From Gyromitra esculenta (lineage: Eukaryota; Ascomycota; Pezizomycetes; Pezizales; Discinaceae): a stretch of DNA of 64,000 bases. Shown piece after piece: positions 34,992-47,357 of the stretch. A program made the position numbers and the translations under genes. The notes under the pieces are model-generated. The model was not told where the DNA came from, searched no databases, and was given only the letters and a program-made list of their open reading frames with translations. Position 1 is the first letter of the stretch. Each line of letters begins with the position of its first letter. The stretch covers positions 310,001-374,000 of the forward strand of contig JBCAML010000013.1 in the NCBI GenBank assembly GCA_038503075.1, given 5' to 3'.

Positions 34992-37071
34992 TTCTAATTC
35001 CAACTTCAAAAATATTTTCTTTACAATAACTTTCTTTTTCTTTCTCTTTGTGGTAGGGTTGCATGTCATCATCAGCGAGGATTTCTCTCTCTTCTTCTCC
35101 TTTTTTATCCGCAAGATAAATCTTATGTAGAAGTATATGGTGGTTTAATTAATTAAAAAAAGGGCCATACGTAATCATGAACAATCACTCGATATTCTGC
35201 GTTTGTAGCGGTAAATTTTGGCGCCAAGATCTTGTACTAATCGCATTAGGAAAGCCAAGACGGCGGGAAGGTCTTCGCCGCGAGCACATCCTTTTACCGG
35301 CATGTCCGTGATGTCCCGCACCCCATCTCGTGGGGAAAGGTGTGCTGTCCTTAATCATGCCTTTGGGTAATGATCTCCATTAGTTGTTCCTTCCATGCAG
35401 ACTGATGAACGTTCTAGCCCTAAAAATTCCCGAGGAGCTTGGGGACTGTACGTCCGTATTTATACGCTGATCTTGGGTTTCCTAGAGTAAGTGGATATAT
35501 AGAATTAATGGAAGGATCCTAGTGGTACTGTCTTTCTCTTGTCTTGTTGTAGTATGTCTTTCAAGTGTAGTTGGTAGCGGTAAACCCTAGTTCGGAAGAG
35601 TATGAGTAGGCACATGTATGTAATAAAAGTGACAGGGGTTTATTCGAGTTATGCATAGCGAGGCACGGTACTGGCTCGTTTTTTTTTCATCCTGAATTTT
35701 CGAATTTATTTCTAGGAGAAAAGTCGTTTGAAAACAACATTATATATTATCCCTGGAAACCTGTCAGTCTCACACTTACGCTAACTTCCTCCAGGACCGG
35801 CTAGAATGAACTGATGAACTGGGTAGCACGGAGAGCTGGGTTTGGCAAGGTTCAACGTTATTTAGATTGAATTGGTGGGGGAGTTACTTGAATGGAGTTG
35901 TTAAAAAGCTTGGAACCGGGATCAACCCATTGGCGTACCAGGAAGTTAGCCGAGTCTCCACGAGGAATGCAGGGTGCTGCTTATAACTAATTATAATGAC
36001 GTTAAGCTAGATGGTGTTGAATACTATTCTGCCGACATGTTGGCCTCCAGGTCTGTAACAAACGTTCTTAGGAGGTATTGCATGCTTCTCGTCATACTTT
36101 GCTGGCAACGTATATGTATTCCTCTACATATCAAGAGCACTGACATATATGGCTTTAAGCTCCTGATGGAGGATGTGGGCTGTCTGTGAGTTTTTTTGTA
36201 ACCTGGATCCCGGGAGAGGTGGGATAATGCGTGTCACCTATTTGTGAAAGTGCAAGCTGCACAACGATAAAATTCTCGTTCGTTCGGAGTATCTCGAGTT
36301 TACATGATAGGCTGGAGAATCACACGAAGGGGACAATACCCGCTATTCCGAGTGATGTCCTCGTTTCAGCTTTGTTAGCGCCGAGAGAGAGAGATGAGTT
36401 GAGTAAGTGATGGCCTGAAGGACGGCAACAAGATCACTGCCCAGGGCTGGCCTGAACATCTCGAGTGCTTCCAAGGGAGCATAAAGCTACTTGCGATGCC
36501 TCTGCCTGAACTACAAGATGGCCTAGGGCAGAGCTGGCCGTGGACGTGTGGTTGGGCAGAAATTAGATGTGTTAGGGTTTTGCAAGCAGCCACGCGACGC
36601 GGCTCTCGACCACCTCAGTCCACGGCGCAGGGGGGGTCCTAATTTTCACCACTTCATCTCTATCAACCAGATCCGTTTCGTTGATAACAGCCGTACGGTA
36701 GAAAAGTGAGCGAAAGTGCGCAAATAACCTTGCCTCCTTCTCTCTCTTCTATTCAAAGATCAACCGCATACCAAATCTTTTCAGAGTAAATGTAAGTTCT
36801 TCTAAAATCCTTGCAGCCAGCTCACAGGAAGAACACGCAACCTTATGTACCGCCGGCTGTCGTCTCTAACCTTTTTTTTTTTGAGCAAGTCTCTGCATTG
36901 GAAACTCTCCTGACATTTCCCTCGCTGTGGAATATAAAAGACATAAGATCCCCCCCCCCACACTCACACAACCGTTCAACATCAACATCGTTTGTCTGTA
37001 TCCCCCCACCACCAACTATTCTCTTCCGATATCCAACAATCAACCCCCAACAACATCAACACTTATTCAGG
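34992..37071. other. intergenic region
   Basis: T-rich catalase 3' flank, then AT-rich sequence without a supported gene. The last 350 bp look like promoter and 5' UTR of the next gene: a TATAAAAG site at 36933-36940, C-rich runs and a CAG just before the start codon. Confidence 0.6.
36933..36940 (+). promoter_or_regulatory. TATA box upstream of 37072 gene
   Basis: TATAAAAG about 132 bp upstream of the chosen start codon. It supports ATG 37072 as the start rather than a longer frame reaching back to 36811. Confidence 0.55.
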
Positions 37072-37965
37072 ATGTCTGAGAAAATCGTCTCTGCGCTTTC
37101 CGGTTCTGCAAACGTTAACGTTTCTGCCATTACCCCCCCCAAACCCCCCGTGTACCGCTCCAAGAAGAAACTTCGCATGGAAGCTCGCTACTTCAATACC
37201 TCCCTCCCCCTTCCCATCTCTTTGACGCACGAGCCTCGTCGCCTCTCGCCCAAAAAGGCCGTAGAACCCGTTTTCCCAACAACCAAGTACACAATGAATA
37301 ACAACTCTTGGTTCCAGCACGCTTTCGGAACCGAAGCTGATGACAAAACCACGCAAGCTTCATCCGCACCCTACAATGGTAAAACATTTAACGGCCGTCC
37401 GATGCACTATCATGCATCGGAAAATGCTAAAGCGGTGCCTACAAACCTGAAAGGATTTACCCATTTGTATAATTCTGCCGATGGTGAAGATGACGTATTC
37501 AAGGGAGGCGATTTCACCAAGATCATGAAGGGTGCTGAGATCCCGGTGGCATCAGCTAAGGCTGATAAAACGTGCCGCTGTCGCATGAGTGAAAGAGGAG
37601 CCAACCTCGCTGTGCCGAAGACCAAGAAGAGGTCACTACCTAGGGAATTCACAAAGGAAGAGGATGGCAAACGCGAGCAGGCCCGAGCTCGAACTGAGGA
37701 AAGCTGGATGTTTGGAAGAGCTCTGGCAAAAAAACACGTGCAGTCGCTTTGGGGAGATAAAAAAGCCATGGAAAAGTGGAGACAGGTGGGGCAGCAGGAA
37801 ATTGTCAAAGAGAAGCAGGAAGTCCCACTGGAGAAGACTGCTGCCAGTGAAGACAGCCAGCTCTATGAAAAGAAGGAAAGCAAGGCATCTTTCCTATTTT
37901 TGCATGTCGATGTGGTAATGTCACTTGAAGAGGAAGATATGAGTGAAATGACTCCTTCTCCCTGA
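37072..37965 (+). CDS. hypothetical protein, basic N-half, unknown function
   Basis: Single-exon frame of 297 residues from the ATG in context ATTCAGGATGTCTGAG; a TATA box lies upstream. Not recognised. The N-terminal 60 residues are proline- and lysine-rich (PPKPPVYRSKKKLRM). The middle contains YNGKTFNGRP and FTHLYNSADGEDDVFKGGDF. A C-R-C pair (TCRCRM) lies at about residue 165. Residues 180-260 are highly charged and probably helical. A short hydrophobic patch, ASFLFLHVDVV, lies near the C-terminus. There is no signal peptide. Codon pattern and length argue for a real gene. The C-terminus could be altered by an unrecognised intron. Confidence 0.65.
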   Translation: MSEKIVSALSGSANVNVSAITPPKPPVYRSKKKLRMEARYFNTSLPLPISLTHEPRRLSPKKAVEPVFPTTKYTMNNNSWFQHAFGTEADDKTTQASSAPYNGKTFNGRPMHYHASENAKAVPTNLKGFTHLYNSADGEDDVFKGGDFTKIMKGAEIPVASAKADKTCRCRMSERGANLAVPKTKKRSLPREFTKEEDGKREQARARTEESWMFGRALAKKHVQSLWGDKKAMEKWRQVGQQEIVKEKQEVPLEKTAASEDSQLYEKKESKASFLFLHVDVVMSLEEEDMSEMTPSP

Positions 37966-40900
37966 TACCATATCTCTATCCTACGTTCTCAATTATCCTT
38001 TTTTTGTTTCTACTCTTTAATATTTTTCTTGAACTTTATTACTTGTCTTTGTATCTACTCTGTTTTCCGGCAAAACTTCATGCCTTACGTCATCATGAGC
38101 ATTACGAATTAGGGGGGTATTCTTTTTCTTCTTCATTCATTCAATATTCTCTATTATTTTTAGTACTGGGGTCGAACATAGAAGGGTTGGGAATTGGGGA
38201 ATTGGGTGTTTTTTTTTGTTATGGAGTTAACTGGGAGGGGGCAAATAAAGGCGAGAACATATATTTTAAACTGTAACTACTCGCTAAAAAAAAAACACTT
38301 TGAGAAAGTTATAGTCTGCTTTTAAATTCATCAGATTGGTCTATCTACTTATACCATTCCTGGTACAATCAGAACGCGAGTCGTCTAATATGGCCCTCCT
38401 TCTTCATAGCTACAATATCTACACATTGATAGCAGTTGGAAATCATACTCCCTGCATCGCGAATGCTATATTGCAGTTGGTTATTTGGGGGAGCGTTTGA
38501 TTTCGAATCCCCCTAGAGGAGGGGTAAGCCTCGGCCATCTACGCCTAGTCGGGAGTAGTTCGAACCATTTGTCGCAACGCAGTACTCTAGTTCTGCTGAT
38601 CAATCCTTAATCTACTCTGTCTCAAGCCTTCGAGTTGGTCGAACAAGCCTGCTTCTTATGGCAGAATGATGACATCTCGAAGACAGTAATTGGACACCCC
38701 CTCTCACCAATCAAAAAAAAGGGATTATCGCTAGCTAATTAGGGCTTGATAAAAAACAGCGGCTCCAAGGAGGGATGTATAGATCTAGATCTAGAGTGCG
38801 GGTGATGTTTCAAAGATACTCCTGTAAACTGAAAAAACACCCATCAGCTCGAGCTCGTTCATCTAACACTACAGTAATGCGAATGTTGGGTAGGGTGTTT
38901 AAAATATCAAACACGAAATAACGTCGTTGAATATAAATTAATTTTTTTCAGCAGGAGCATATTACGTACGTTGTGTGTTAGATGTCGTAGTGTAGATTCA
39001 ACTAACAACCAGCTAGTAACAAAGGACGCCTGATTTAGCGTTAACGCGTTAGATGCGAGTTGTCCTAATAATCTTCAGCCATCCCCCCCTCAAGGATATA
39101 TTCTTCCGTAAAATAGAATACAGCAGTAGATCAGAGCCTGAGATCTATCCACAATTGAATTTAACTCGGTACCACACTACGGGTACCCGATTTTTCCTGT
39201 GATCGCTTAGGATCTGGATACAAGCGAAGGTCCCAGACTGTGGGGTGTCTCGAGTAGGTGTAGTAGTGTCTATGAAGTTCTATTTATTTGTCAAAACCAT
39301 CTTGGGGACTATTAGAGCTCTTGGATGTATCAGGGGGAGGAGAAAGAGGGTGTTTTTTTTTCTAGGCAGAAACTTACAGGATGTTCTTTTAAGGTTTGAA
39401 ATGGAAGGACTCGTGGCGGTAGACGAGTTAAATACTCGACGAATTAGCGAGGGTAGTAGAATTACCCCTCTAACGGGTGGTGGCATATGGAAAGAAAAAA
39501 CTACAAACACTTGCTGTGAGTATTTATTTTTTGACAACAAAATATTTGAAGCGCTGTAATACTTTAGGATGGACTTTTTTTTTTTTGGATAACATACCTC
39601 TGGAAGCGATTTTGCATGTAACTATTGAGCTCAATTTTTTTTTTTGAAGCGGCCAGAGCATTCCCTTGTGCGGCTCTAATCATGATATCTCACTCGTCAA
39701 CGCTAAAGGCGCAGCATCAGATGCCACGATCCTCCCGTTTCTCCTGAGTCGAACATACAGGTACTAAGTTCTTCGTAGGCCATTTTTCCAAAGGTGAGTT
39801 ATCCCCTCGCCCTCTCAGCGCAACAGTAGAAGGGCAGAACCAGATGACGAATTGTAACCTTGGCTGACGCTTTTTCTCGCTGCGCAAACCTACCACTTCT
39901 AGGGAACTTTTGAAGTGCTAGTGACTTAACTGACCAAATTTATCAAAGTTAGCCGTCTATGCCTCGAAAAAGATATTTTTAGGGGTTGTAATACCCTGCC
40001 TTTGTAACCATTAGGATTGGTGTTGAAGATGTGGTTCGGGTTACTGGGTTCAATGTAGTCAGCGCACAGTCCTTTTTCGATGCATCTGGTTACTTGCTAT
40101 AGCATTTGTCGGAGGGGTTGGGTGAGGGGTTGGGTGGAGGCTTCCTTGGTTTGATCATACCTGAGAATTTTCAGCCTTCTGAGGGGTGATTTTTTCATCC
40201 CCCCAGGGAATCGTGGCCGTACATCAGAAGACGAGTTTCAGGGAATAGAGGCAAATAATTGGGAGTCACAGCCTTTGGGAAGGCCATAATATTCGACCTA
40301 GATGGTTGCTTCAAAATCCATAGACTGCATACGTGTCATTGCACTTATCAAAAAAATGGGATGAAAGTTGGAAATATCGAGAGAGGTTTGTAGCTACCTT
40401 AGGATTCTTGCTGGCATAGCCAAACCAAGTGCTTGATTAAGCTCCAGCTTCTCGGGTTATATCGATCTTCGTATGTGGACTGTGTGCGCTGTTAATGTTG
40501 AGAGAAAGGGAAACACGGTCGCACAAACAAATGAGACCGATTCCATGGGTCCCTGTCGCGATCATCGTTATCAGGCTAGCGTACAGATCTAGCCGTTGGG
40601 AGTTGATTGTAAGAGAACAATAGCCTAACAACCATACCGTAGTATCTCAACAATAACGAACAGGACTGTGGGATGAATGAAATTCTCAGATTGGTCGAGT
40701 GCGTATTGCGGCTCAACTATAGCCAATAATTACATGCAGTCAAGCGCTAATGTGTATTTCGTGCATTCAGCCAATCCGAGAATTTCTTTCATCCCATAGT
40801 CCTGTTCGATATCACTGAGATATTGCGGTATATATAATACATGTATATATAGGGCTTGTCTAACATTTTTATATATTCCTCACGGGGACATTCCTTACAA

Positions 40901-42027
40901 GAATGATTTGGAGTACTGAGGGTTAGGGTTGACAGTAACTCCAAGAAAACCGGATTAGTCCCGATTTGGTGTGGCGCTAGGGCGAGGTGGTGGCAAAATC
41001 CAAAAAATATACCAAAGAATCACTACGGATATTCTGTCGGCAATGGCTAGTAGATATTCTCATTTAGTTAATCACTGCCGTATTATCTCGTTTGCCAACT
41101 GCTATGAGCTTGGATATTTGGTGCGCTGGGAAATTCGATCAGGGCTGGTGCGTGATCATGAGTGCTGCGACTGAAAGCAACTTGGAGATGCGTGCTCTCA
41201 GAGTTATTCACGGCCAGGCTCTTATTTCTTGCATAGGAAGATCAATCGTGCCTAGAGCAGAAGACTATATCTCCAACCTGCATGTATTTTTTGAACAGGT
41301 AGCTAGCTTAACAATTGTGTATTGAATTACGGTGTTTCACCAGATTAACCATTGGACAAATTTGAGTAGAAATCAAGTGGTCAGAAAAAAACTACATATG
41401 CGGTGCATAAGTACATTGTAGCACATCTCCTCGATATATCCTACCACATGTAGTACTCTTTTTCGTATCTAACTTTGATCACGAACGTCTCGCCACAAGT
41501 CATTCCCGGGAACTCACTGGGCTTCATTTTTCTTGGCTCGAAGGTAAGATGTCATCCCCCGAGAACTATCAGCGTTCGTCTCGTTAACATGTATTTCTAC
41601 GCCAGTCTCCACCCATCAACTCGCCCTGTCTCGTTCAGCGCATGAGCCTCCAGGCCAATTCTCGGCATCTCGAGTTGAGATCGTTGCCGGCGATATGGCT
41701 GGGCCGTCTTGGCGCGGAAGAAGCCGCGCTGCCTTGACGGATCGAATGTCTCGCCATACCCTTGCTGCCAAGTAGCCGGAAGGGTGGTTGAGCTCTCACG
41801 ACCAAGAAGATACTTCGTGCACCTAGAATACCTTTCATTCGTTGCCAGACCCTTTGTTTTTCATTCTCTGTTGACCTTTCTGGTGCATCTGTCTTTAGTT
41901 CCGATCGTTGGATATAGGGGTCGATTGTTAAAAAAGGAAAGAAAGAAAGGAAAAGGGAAACGGAAGCGGAGACAAGCTTCCCCGAGTTTTAACTCTAATC
42001 AGCACTCAGCTTCTGGAAATCAGGAGT
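37966..42027. other. intergenic region with one MITE
   Basis: No supported gene over 4 kb. A 192-bp inverted-repeat element lies at 40637-40828. Several poly-T and poly-A runs occur. Short frames near 40970-41325 have no recognisable motif. The last 200 bp include the purine-rich leader of the FAD monooxygenase. Confidence 0.6.
40637..40828. mobile_element. MITE with about 58-bp inverted repeats and TA duplication
   Basis: A 192-bp element flanked by TA (40635-40636 and 40829-40830). The arms share CGAACAGGACT, TGGGATGAA, GAAATTCTC and GATTGG in order, with about 85 per cent identity over 58 bp by eye. Interior of about 75 bp is non-coding. The ends (CCGTAGTATCTC / CCGCAATATCTC) differ from the CAGT-type elements at 24964, 25698 and 30326, so this is a separate family. 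Confidence 0.85.
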
Positions 42028-43787
42028 ATGCCACCACCACCATTCGGACCTTCCCCAAGTGGACCGCTCAAAGTCTTAATTGTGGGTGCGGGCATCGGTG
42101 GGCTCTCGGCAGCAATTTCTCTACGGCAGGCTGGGCACCATGTGGAAGTAGGTTTCCTATTGGATTGGGCCATTGTTTTCTAGTGGGGATGAATGTTGAC
42201 TGATGGTGTGGGGACAGCTATTTGAGCAATCTAAATTCGCAAACGAGGTTGGAGCAGCAATCCATCTGGGTCCTAGTGCGTCGCGAGTTTTGGCTTCCTA
42301 CGGCTACTCTGAAGATCGTTTGGGTGCTGTACCGTGTCAATATGTATGTCCATTCGGGTGGTCTCAGGATTGTAATTGGGGGGAGTTCAGTGTTATTAAT
42401 ATTCTTGACTGTGTAGGCGGAAATGCTACGCTCCGATGGTTCGGTGATGCGTTCGATCGATCAAACCTCTTTTCCAAAAATCTACGGCGCGGTAAATACT
42501 ACCCCCATATCGTATTCACAGTTGGTTGTTTCAAACGCTTTCCGGGAAACGATACTGCCCTGTAATAGCTACTGAAATCTCACAACTGTGAATAGCATTC
42601 ATGAAGCCAATGGAAATGCTGACTATATTGAAAGCCGTGGAATCTCTGTCATCGTGTAGATCTCCATAACGAGCTTAAACATCTTGCTTTCGACCCCGAA
42701 TCTTCCCCGGGACCGGTGTGTAAACTACACCTATCACATACAGTCATTGGTATCGATGCCGAGAAGGGAACGTTAAAGATCAGAGGTCCTTGGGGACCTG
42801 TGGTCGCTCACGGGGATTTAATAATCGGCGCTGATGGAATTCACGTAATTAGCCTCCCCTCGCGAGTGATGGTCTATGTTGACATATCCCCTAGTCCACT
42901 GTCCGCTCAATAATATTCCCCGAAAGCTCACCAGCCCTTCCCACTGGCAGCTCTGCCTTCCGTTTCCTCATCCCTACTGAGAAATTGGCCTCTGATCCTG
43001 AACTCTCACTCTTCGTACCGAACCCCGAGCGGTTCGCGATGAAGATCGCAATGGCAGACGAGAGACGTATCGTCATGTATCCCTGTCGTCGTGGAGAGCT
43101 GGTAAATTTTGTATGTATCCATCTAGACGCTGTTCGCCATGGTGCCAAGAGTGAAGAGGAGTGGGACGTAAACTCCAATCTCGCAACTCTAACAGCCGTT
43201 TATTCCGATTTCGACCCAGCCTTCCTCCGCATGTTTAACCTCCTGTCAGACAATGACGTGAAGCTGTGGCAGCTGAAGGATCGCGATCCGCTCGAGACTT
43301 GGATCAAAGGGAATGTGTGTTTGCTTGGTGATGCATGCCATCCTATGATGCCGCATCTGGGCCAAAGTGGCGGGCAAGCCATTGAAGATGGTGCTGCTCT
43401 CGGCGCTATTTTCCCACTCGGCACCGCGTCGGAGGATGTGCCGGGTAGATTGAGGCTGTATGAACATGTGCGGAAGGCACGGGCAGATACTATCCAGGAG
43501 TTTTCAAGGAGCTTTATGATGGGGAAGGAAGCTAGTATGAAAGTTTCACGTAAGTGTTTGCATTTTTCCTGAGTTTAGAAGCTGGTGGTAGTGGGATGGG
43601 ATAGTAGACTGACGGGCGGTATGGTGTAGCGGTCAAAATCCATTCGTTTATATTTAGTCACGATGTTGTGGCATATGCCAAGCAGAGTATTTCGGCGATT
43701 TTTATCCCACCAGCGGAGCCCAAAGCTATGCAAGTGCCCTCACGAGGACCATCCCGAGGGCCCAGTCCTGTGCCGGGATTTCGCTAG
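42028..43787 (+). CDS. FAD-dependent monooxygenase, salicylate hydroxylase-like
   Basis: Group A flavoprotein monooxygenase: NAD(P)H- and oxygen-dependent hydroxylation, usually of an aromatic substrate. Exons are 42028-42147, 42218-42343, 42417-42491, 42635-42844, 42895-43549 and 43630-43787, giving 447 residues, normal for the family. The Rossmann motif GAGIGG is at about 20-25 in VLIVGAGIGGLSAA. YGAPW is restored across the third intron and leads into LCHRVDLHNELK. The second FAD motif is GADGIH. The C-terminal FAD ribityl-binding motif GDACHPMMPHLGQS starts near residue 322. The last exon supplies a conserved-looking HDVVAYA. All cofactor motifs are intact. A decayed relative lies 1.3 kb downstream and an AsaB-like oxygenase 3.6 kb downstream. 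Substrate unknown. Confidence 0.92.
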
Positions 43788-45077
43788 GGGTCATACATTG
43801 GCCGGAGAGTGGGAGGGTTGGACTTGAGAGTATGAGAAATTTGGGCGAAATGTTTGGTTAATATTGGAAGGTATTTTACGTTTGGAAATGATAGTTTTGC
43901 GAAAAAGAGCTTTGTTCCCCTCGCATCTTATGATGAGTGAGCTATTTTATTTTTCATACTAGCTTTAATATCGGGTTAATAAAAAACCAATTCTCGCGGC
44001 CTATTTAAAAATACGTTATTTATACGTCTGTACCAAATTCCACAGCCCACTATCTGTTCTCCCCTCCGCCTTATCCTTAGTCGCCTTCGTATCAATGCTC
44101 TTTGGATTCAGTGGGCGATCATCCCGTAAAGAAAAAAAAAAAGGCCTTTTCCAGCTCCCCCAACCATTCACATTCCTTAGGGCGGATTCCGCCCGAGACC
44201 CCCCGAAAAGGCTTCCTATCTAAGTTCACCCTACCAGCAATTCCTTAAATCGCCATACCCGGTTACGATCTAATGACTGCGATGCCCCCACATACTCACT
44301 GGGGTGCCGATTCCACAATAACGTCCCTTCCCGGGACCAAAAGCTATACATAATCTACCTGCCTTTGAATAGCTAGGTCTATCCTCTTATCCTTCAACCA
44401 CACTTTAACCGTGTGTCTAGGAGTATTGCTAGGCCTTTTGTCTTGATGCGAGATGTTGTCGTACCTATCGAAGGAAATTAGTTTATGTTTAGTGGGGTTG
44501 TAGGCCGGGTTGGGTAATAGAGGGTGACAGAGAGGTAGAGAAGAGGAGAAACTCGCCAAACCATTCAAATGTTTTGTCTGCCGTAGTTTGCGTGTATTTA
44601 TATGATTCCAGTGACATGGAATATAGGGCCAGAAATTTAGTGAGCCTAATGGCCATTTAGACAACCAACAGTTACTCTGCTTAGACCAATAGTCTACTCT
44701 CATAGCTACGTATACCAGGACAATACTCGTGCGGCTTGCAAGGTCGGCAAGTTGATTATAGATAGCTCCCGTGTATCGATATCACAGCAACATTAACAGT
44801 GATATCTCTAATAGCAATATTACACCTCCAACACACCGCAGTACCAAGAAAAGCCACCCATTGGAGCTTATTTCCTTAATCCCCCCCTATCGTGACACTG
44901 CAGCTTGGCTTAGGGTCCCTCGGCACTTCGGATAGCCACACGACTCCACGCTTTTCCAAGCCCTGAACATAAACTATCTATCTAAATTAAAGTAAACGGC
45001 GAAAAAGACCCACCCACCTCATATATCACGAATTGCCCCCCTTCCCCCCCCTTCATCTGCTAGCCACGCCAACCCCC
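43788..45077. other. intergenic region
   Basis: No supported gene or inverted-repeat element. A minus-strand frame at 44344-44703 has no recognisable motif and is left out. Confidence 0.55.
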
Positions 45078-45880
45078 ATGCCCTTCAAAGTCCTAATAAT
45101 CGGCGGCAGTCTCTCCGACGTCCTCCTCACCAATGGCCTCCTGAAACACTCCATCAACTTCACCGTCTATAACTATGAGCGCGATGCCCTTGACTCTAGT
45201 TGTGGAGGGTTACCAGATTCGCCTCGGTGCCCCCTGCGCTATACGGGTTCCGCGAATGTCTTTTCCCGCAGCTCAAAGATGCTACCTATTGTAGCAAGTG
45301 TGGCTGCTGTGTATGATACGAAGATAGACTCGTTGGGACTTGGCGAAGAGTGCGCCGATTAAGTTGGCGGAGAAGGAGAGTATTGTGTATGGGAAGGTGT
45401 TTGTTAGGTATGAGGCTTTCACGTCGCAGGGGCAGAGATACGGGGAAACAGAAGGTTAGCTAGGGTGTATTTTGCGGATGGGACGACGGCGGAGGGGGGA
45501 TGGATGTGCTGGTCGCGGCGGGCGGTGGTAATTTAAATGATATATATATATGGGGTTTTTGTGCTTTATCTTTTAATACTGTGGTGTCATATCCAAGATA
45601 TGTACAGTATTGGTATTGTTTAGAGGTATGTTGAACTTCCGTTCATTTAGGTCGATATCCGAGTTGGCCATAATGGCATAATCACCTTTTAAAAAAAAGA
45701 TCCGTTCATTCCTCGCCGTCACCTTCTGTCCCCCCCCCGCGGAAATTAAACGCACCGCTGGATGGAGATGGGATGCCGAGGTTTGGCTTTTGGTGGTGTT
45801 GGCGGGCGGACTAAGTCGGTGCTTGTTAAGAGGGTGCTGGATGTGGCGGGTGATTTTGGGAAGGTTAGGAAGGTGACGGG
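45078..45880 (+). pseudogene. decayed FAD-dependent monooxygenase remnant
   Basis: The start MPFKVLIIGGSLSD is a monooxygenase N-terminus, with the FAD-binding loop altered from the usual GSLSGL. Further on, pieces of the expected protein appear in different frames: YQIRLGAP is read in one frame, and ALYGFRECL starts one base later in another. After 45400, KVFVRYE and VYFADGTTAEG and DVLVAA are recognisable, again with frame changes and a premature stop. Sequence from about 45790 contains a possible C-terminal scrap (RGLAFGGVGG). The catalytic region between is mostly lost. It is related to, but clearly not a copy of, the intact monooxygenase at 42028-43787. Boundaries are approximate. Confidence 0.75.
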
Positions 45881-46227
45881 ATGGGGGTAGGTGCCAGTGG
45901 ATGGTGTCCCAGAACTTAGATGAGCTCTCTCGGAGCTTTAGAAGAACTGCCAGACAGTCGGGGGTATGGGTGATAGTGAATATCTTCCATGTCTGCGGAA
46001 ACGATATATGAAACGTTGAGAAGAAGCCTGATTTTTTTTTTATATTATTACCATCAAACCGTAACTATAAGTTAAACGCAACAGGCGTATCTACATAGCC
46101 TCTAGAGAGAGTTTGTGCTACGATACGTATACGTATCCGTGCAACATATCGATTTATGGTCGTGAGCGAGTGACCTACCGTGACCGGGCATGTACTCCAC
46201 TACCAGTACATGCAAGTACCAAAAAGA

Positions 46228-46251
46228 GAGCAAGAGCAAGAGCAAGAGCAA
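46228..46251. repeat. GAGCAA hexanucleotide repeat
   Basis: Four perfect GAGCAA units in non-coding sequence. Confidence 0.85.
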
Positions 46252-46382
46252 CACTCAGCAAATGAGCGATAAGAAGCAGCTGTATAACGCCTTACCCTAT
46301 CAGGATTAATAATGGTCCCTTGGTGCTGGGTGTTCCAAGCAATACGTCCCGCATTTCCGAGAACTGTGCAAATGCTACCGAT

Positions 46383-46400
46383 TTCCTTCCTTCCTTCCTT
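46383..46400. repeat. TTCC tetranucleotide repeat
   Basis: Four perfect TTCC units followed by TT, in non-coding sequence. Confidence 0.85.
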
Positions 46401-47357
46401 ACCGACTCAACCCCCCAGAAGAGCAGCCTATTGTTGGGCCAAGAGCATATATATATATATACTTCTAGCTTATAGCACTTAAGCTTTGTGGCATTTAGAC
46501 GGTGGAACTGTGGCTATTTTAGGGTGCGTGTATATATGTGGACGTACTCAGCCATGGCCGTTTAAGCATTAAATGCTGCAGCTGGCCAGTAGCAGAACTC
46601 TAGCTAGCAGCTACCAGTTGAGCCACCGCACGCGCGGTGTTATAAAGCTTGCTACTGCCTAGAACTCAAATATCCTCTATATACAAAGCACACCTCCAGT
46701 TTCTCTTCCTGCCGCAGTACCTTCCAGCCGCGCCGCTTCCTCCCAGTCGAATTACTATATAATCCTCTATCTCATACCCAAGACCCCGCGTCGTCCACCA
46801 GGCTTCTGGGGAATTGGAGCTGGGGAAGTTGGTGGTGGAGCGTAACAAGAAAAACTAAATGTCTGGATTAATGGGTATTTGGTTCGTGGGGGTTGATACC
46901 TGTAGGGGGTTGCTATAGAAGACGTGGAGGCACATCGATATATATGCGGGTTGCCTACACGGACGGAGAAGCACTTACTGGCGAATTTCTAAAGTGCATC
47001 TAGGTCTTCCCCTATAAATATCCTGGTAATCTAAATGCAAGGATCAAGAATCTATTTCTTGAGAGAAAGCATAGACTGCCACATATAGAGTATGGGAGGT
47101 TGGCCGTGGAAAATATTACTTGAAAAAACCCGAGATCAGATTTCACGACTACCTATTCAGAATACAGAGTATCATATGCCGTCCATGTTGTACCAAACCT
47201 AGAAACAAAAAAAAAGCAAAGAAAAGGAAAAAAAAAGAAAGTGTTATAACAAGCACCTTCGCTCATGACCAAATACACGCATTAACCCCACATCTCCAGT
47301 CCACTTCCTCCCTCATCCACATCCACACACACGTAACTATCCCGCCCACCCAGCCGT

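Larger units (their letters stand above)
45881..47357. other. intergenic region between monooxygenase remnant and AsaB-like gene
   Basis: No gene seen. Contains a GAGCAA hexanucleotide repeat (46228-46251), a TTCC repeat (46383-46400), a short AT tract near 46450, and a weak tRNA-like A-box on the minus strand at 46611-46625. The end is the 3' flank of the AsaB-like gene. Confidence 0.55.

Noticed and set aside
36811..37071. N-terminal extension of the 37072 gene back to a TTG codon
   Set aside because: No ATG in the extension, it spans the TATA site and C-rich leader, and composition is that of a promoter.
38480..38570. TTCGAATCCCCC resembling a tRNA T-loop
   Set aside because: No matching A box or acceptor stem at the correct distance on either strand.
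44344..44703. Minus-strand 119-residue frame
   Set aside because: No motif, odd composition and no promoter or splice context; likely chance.
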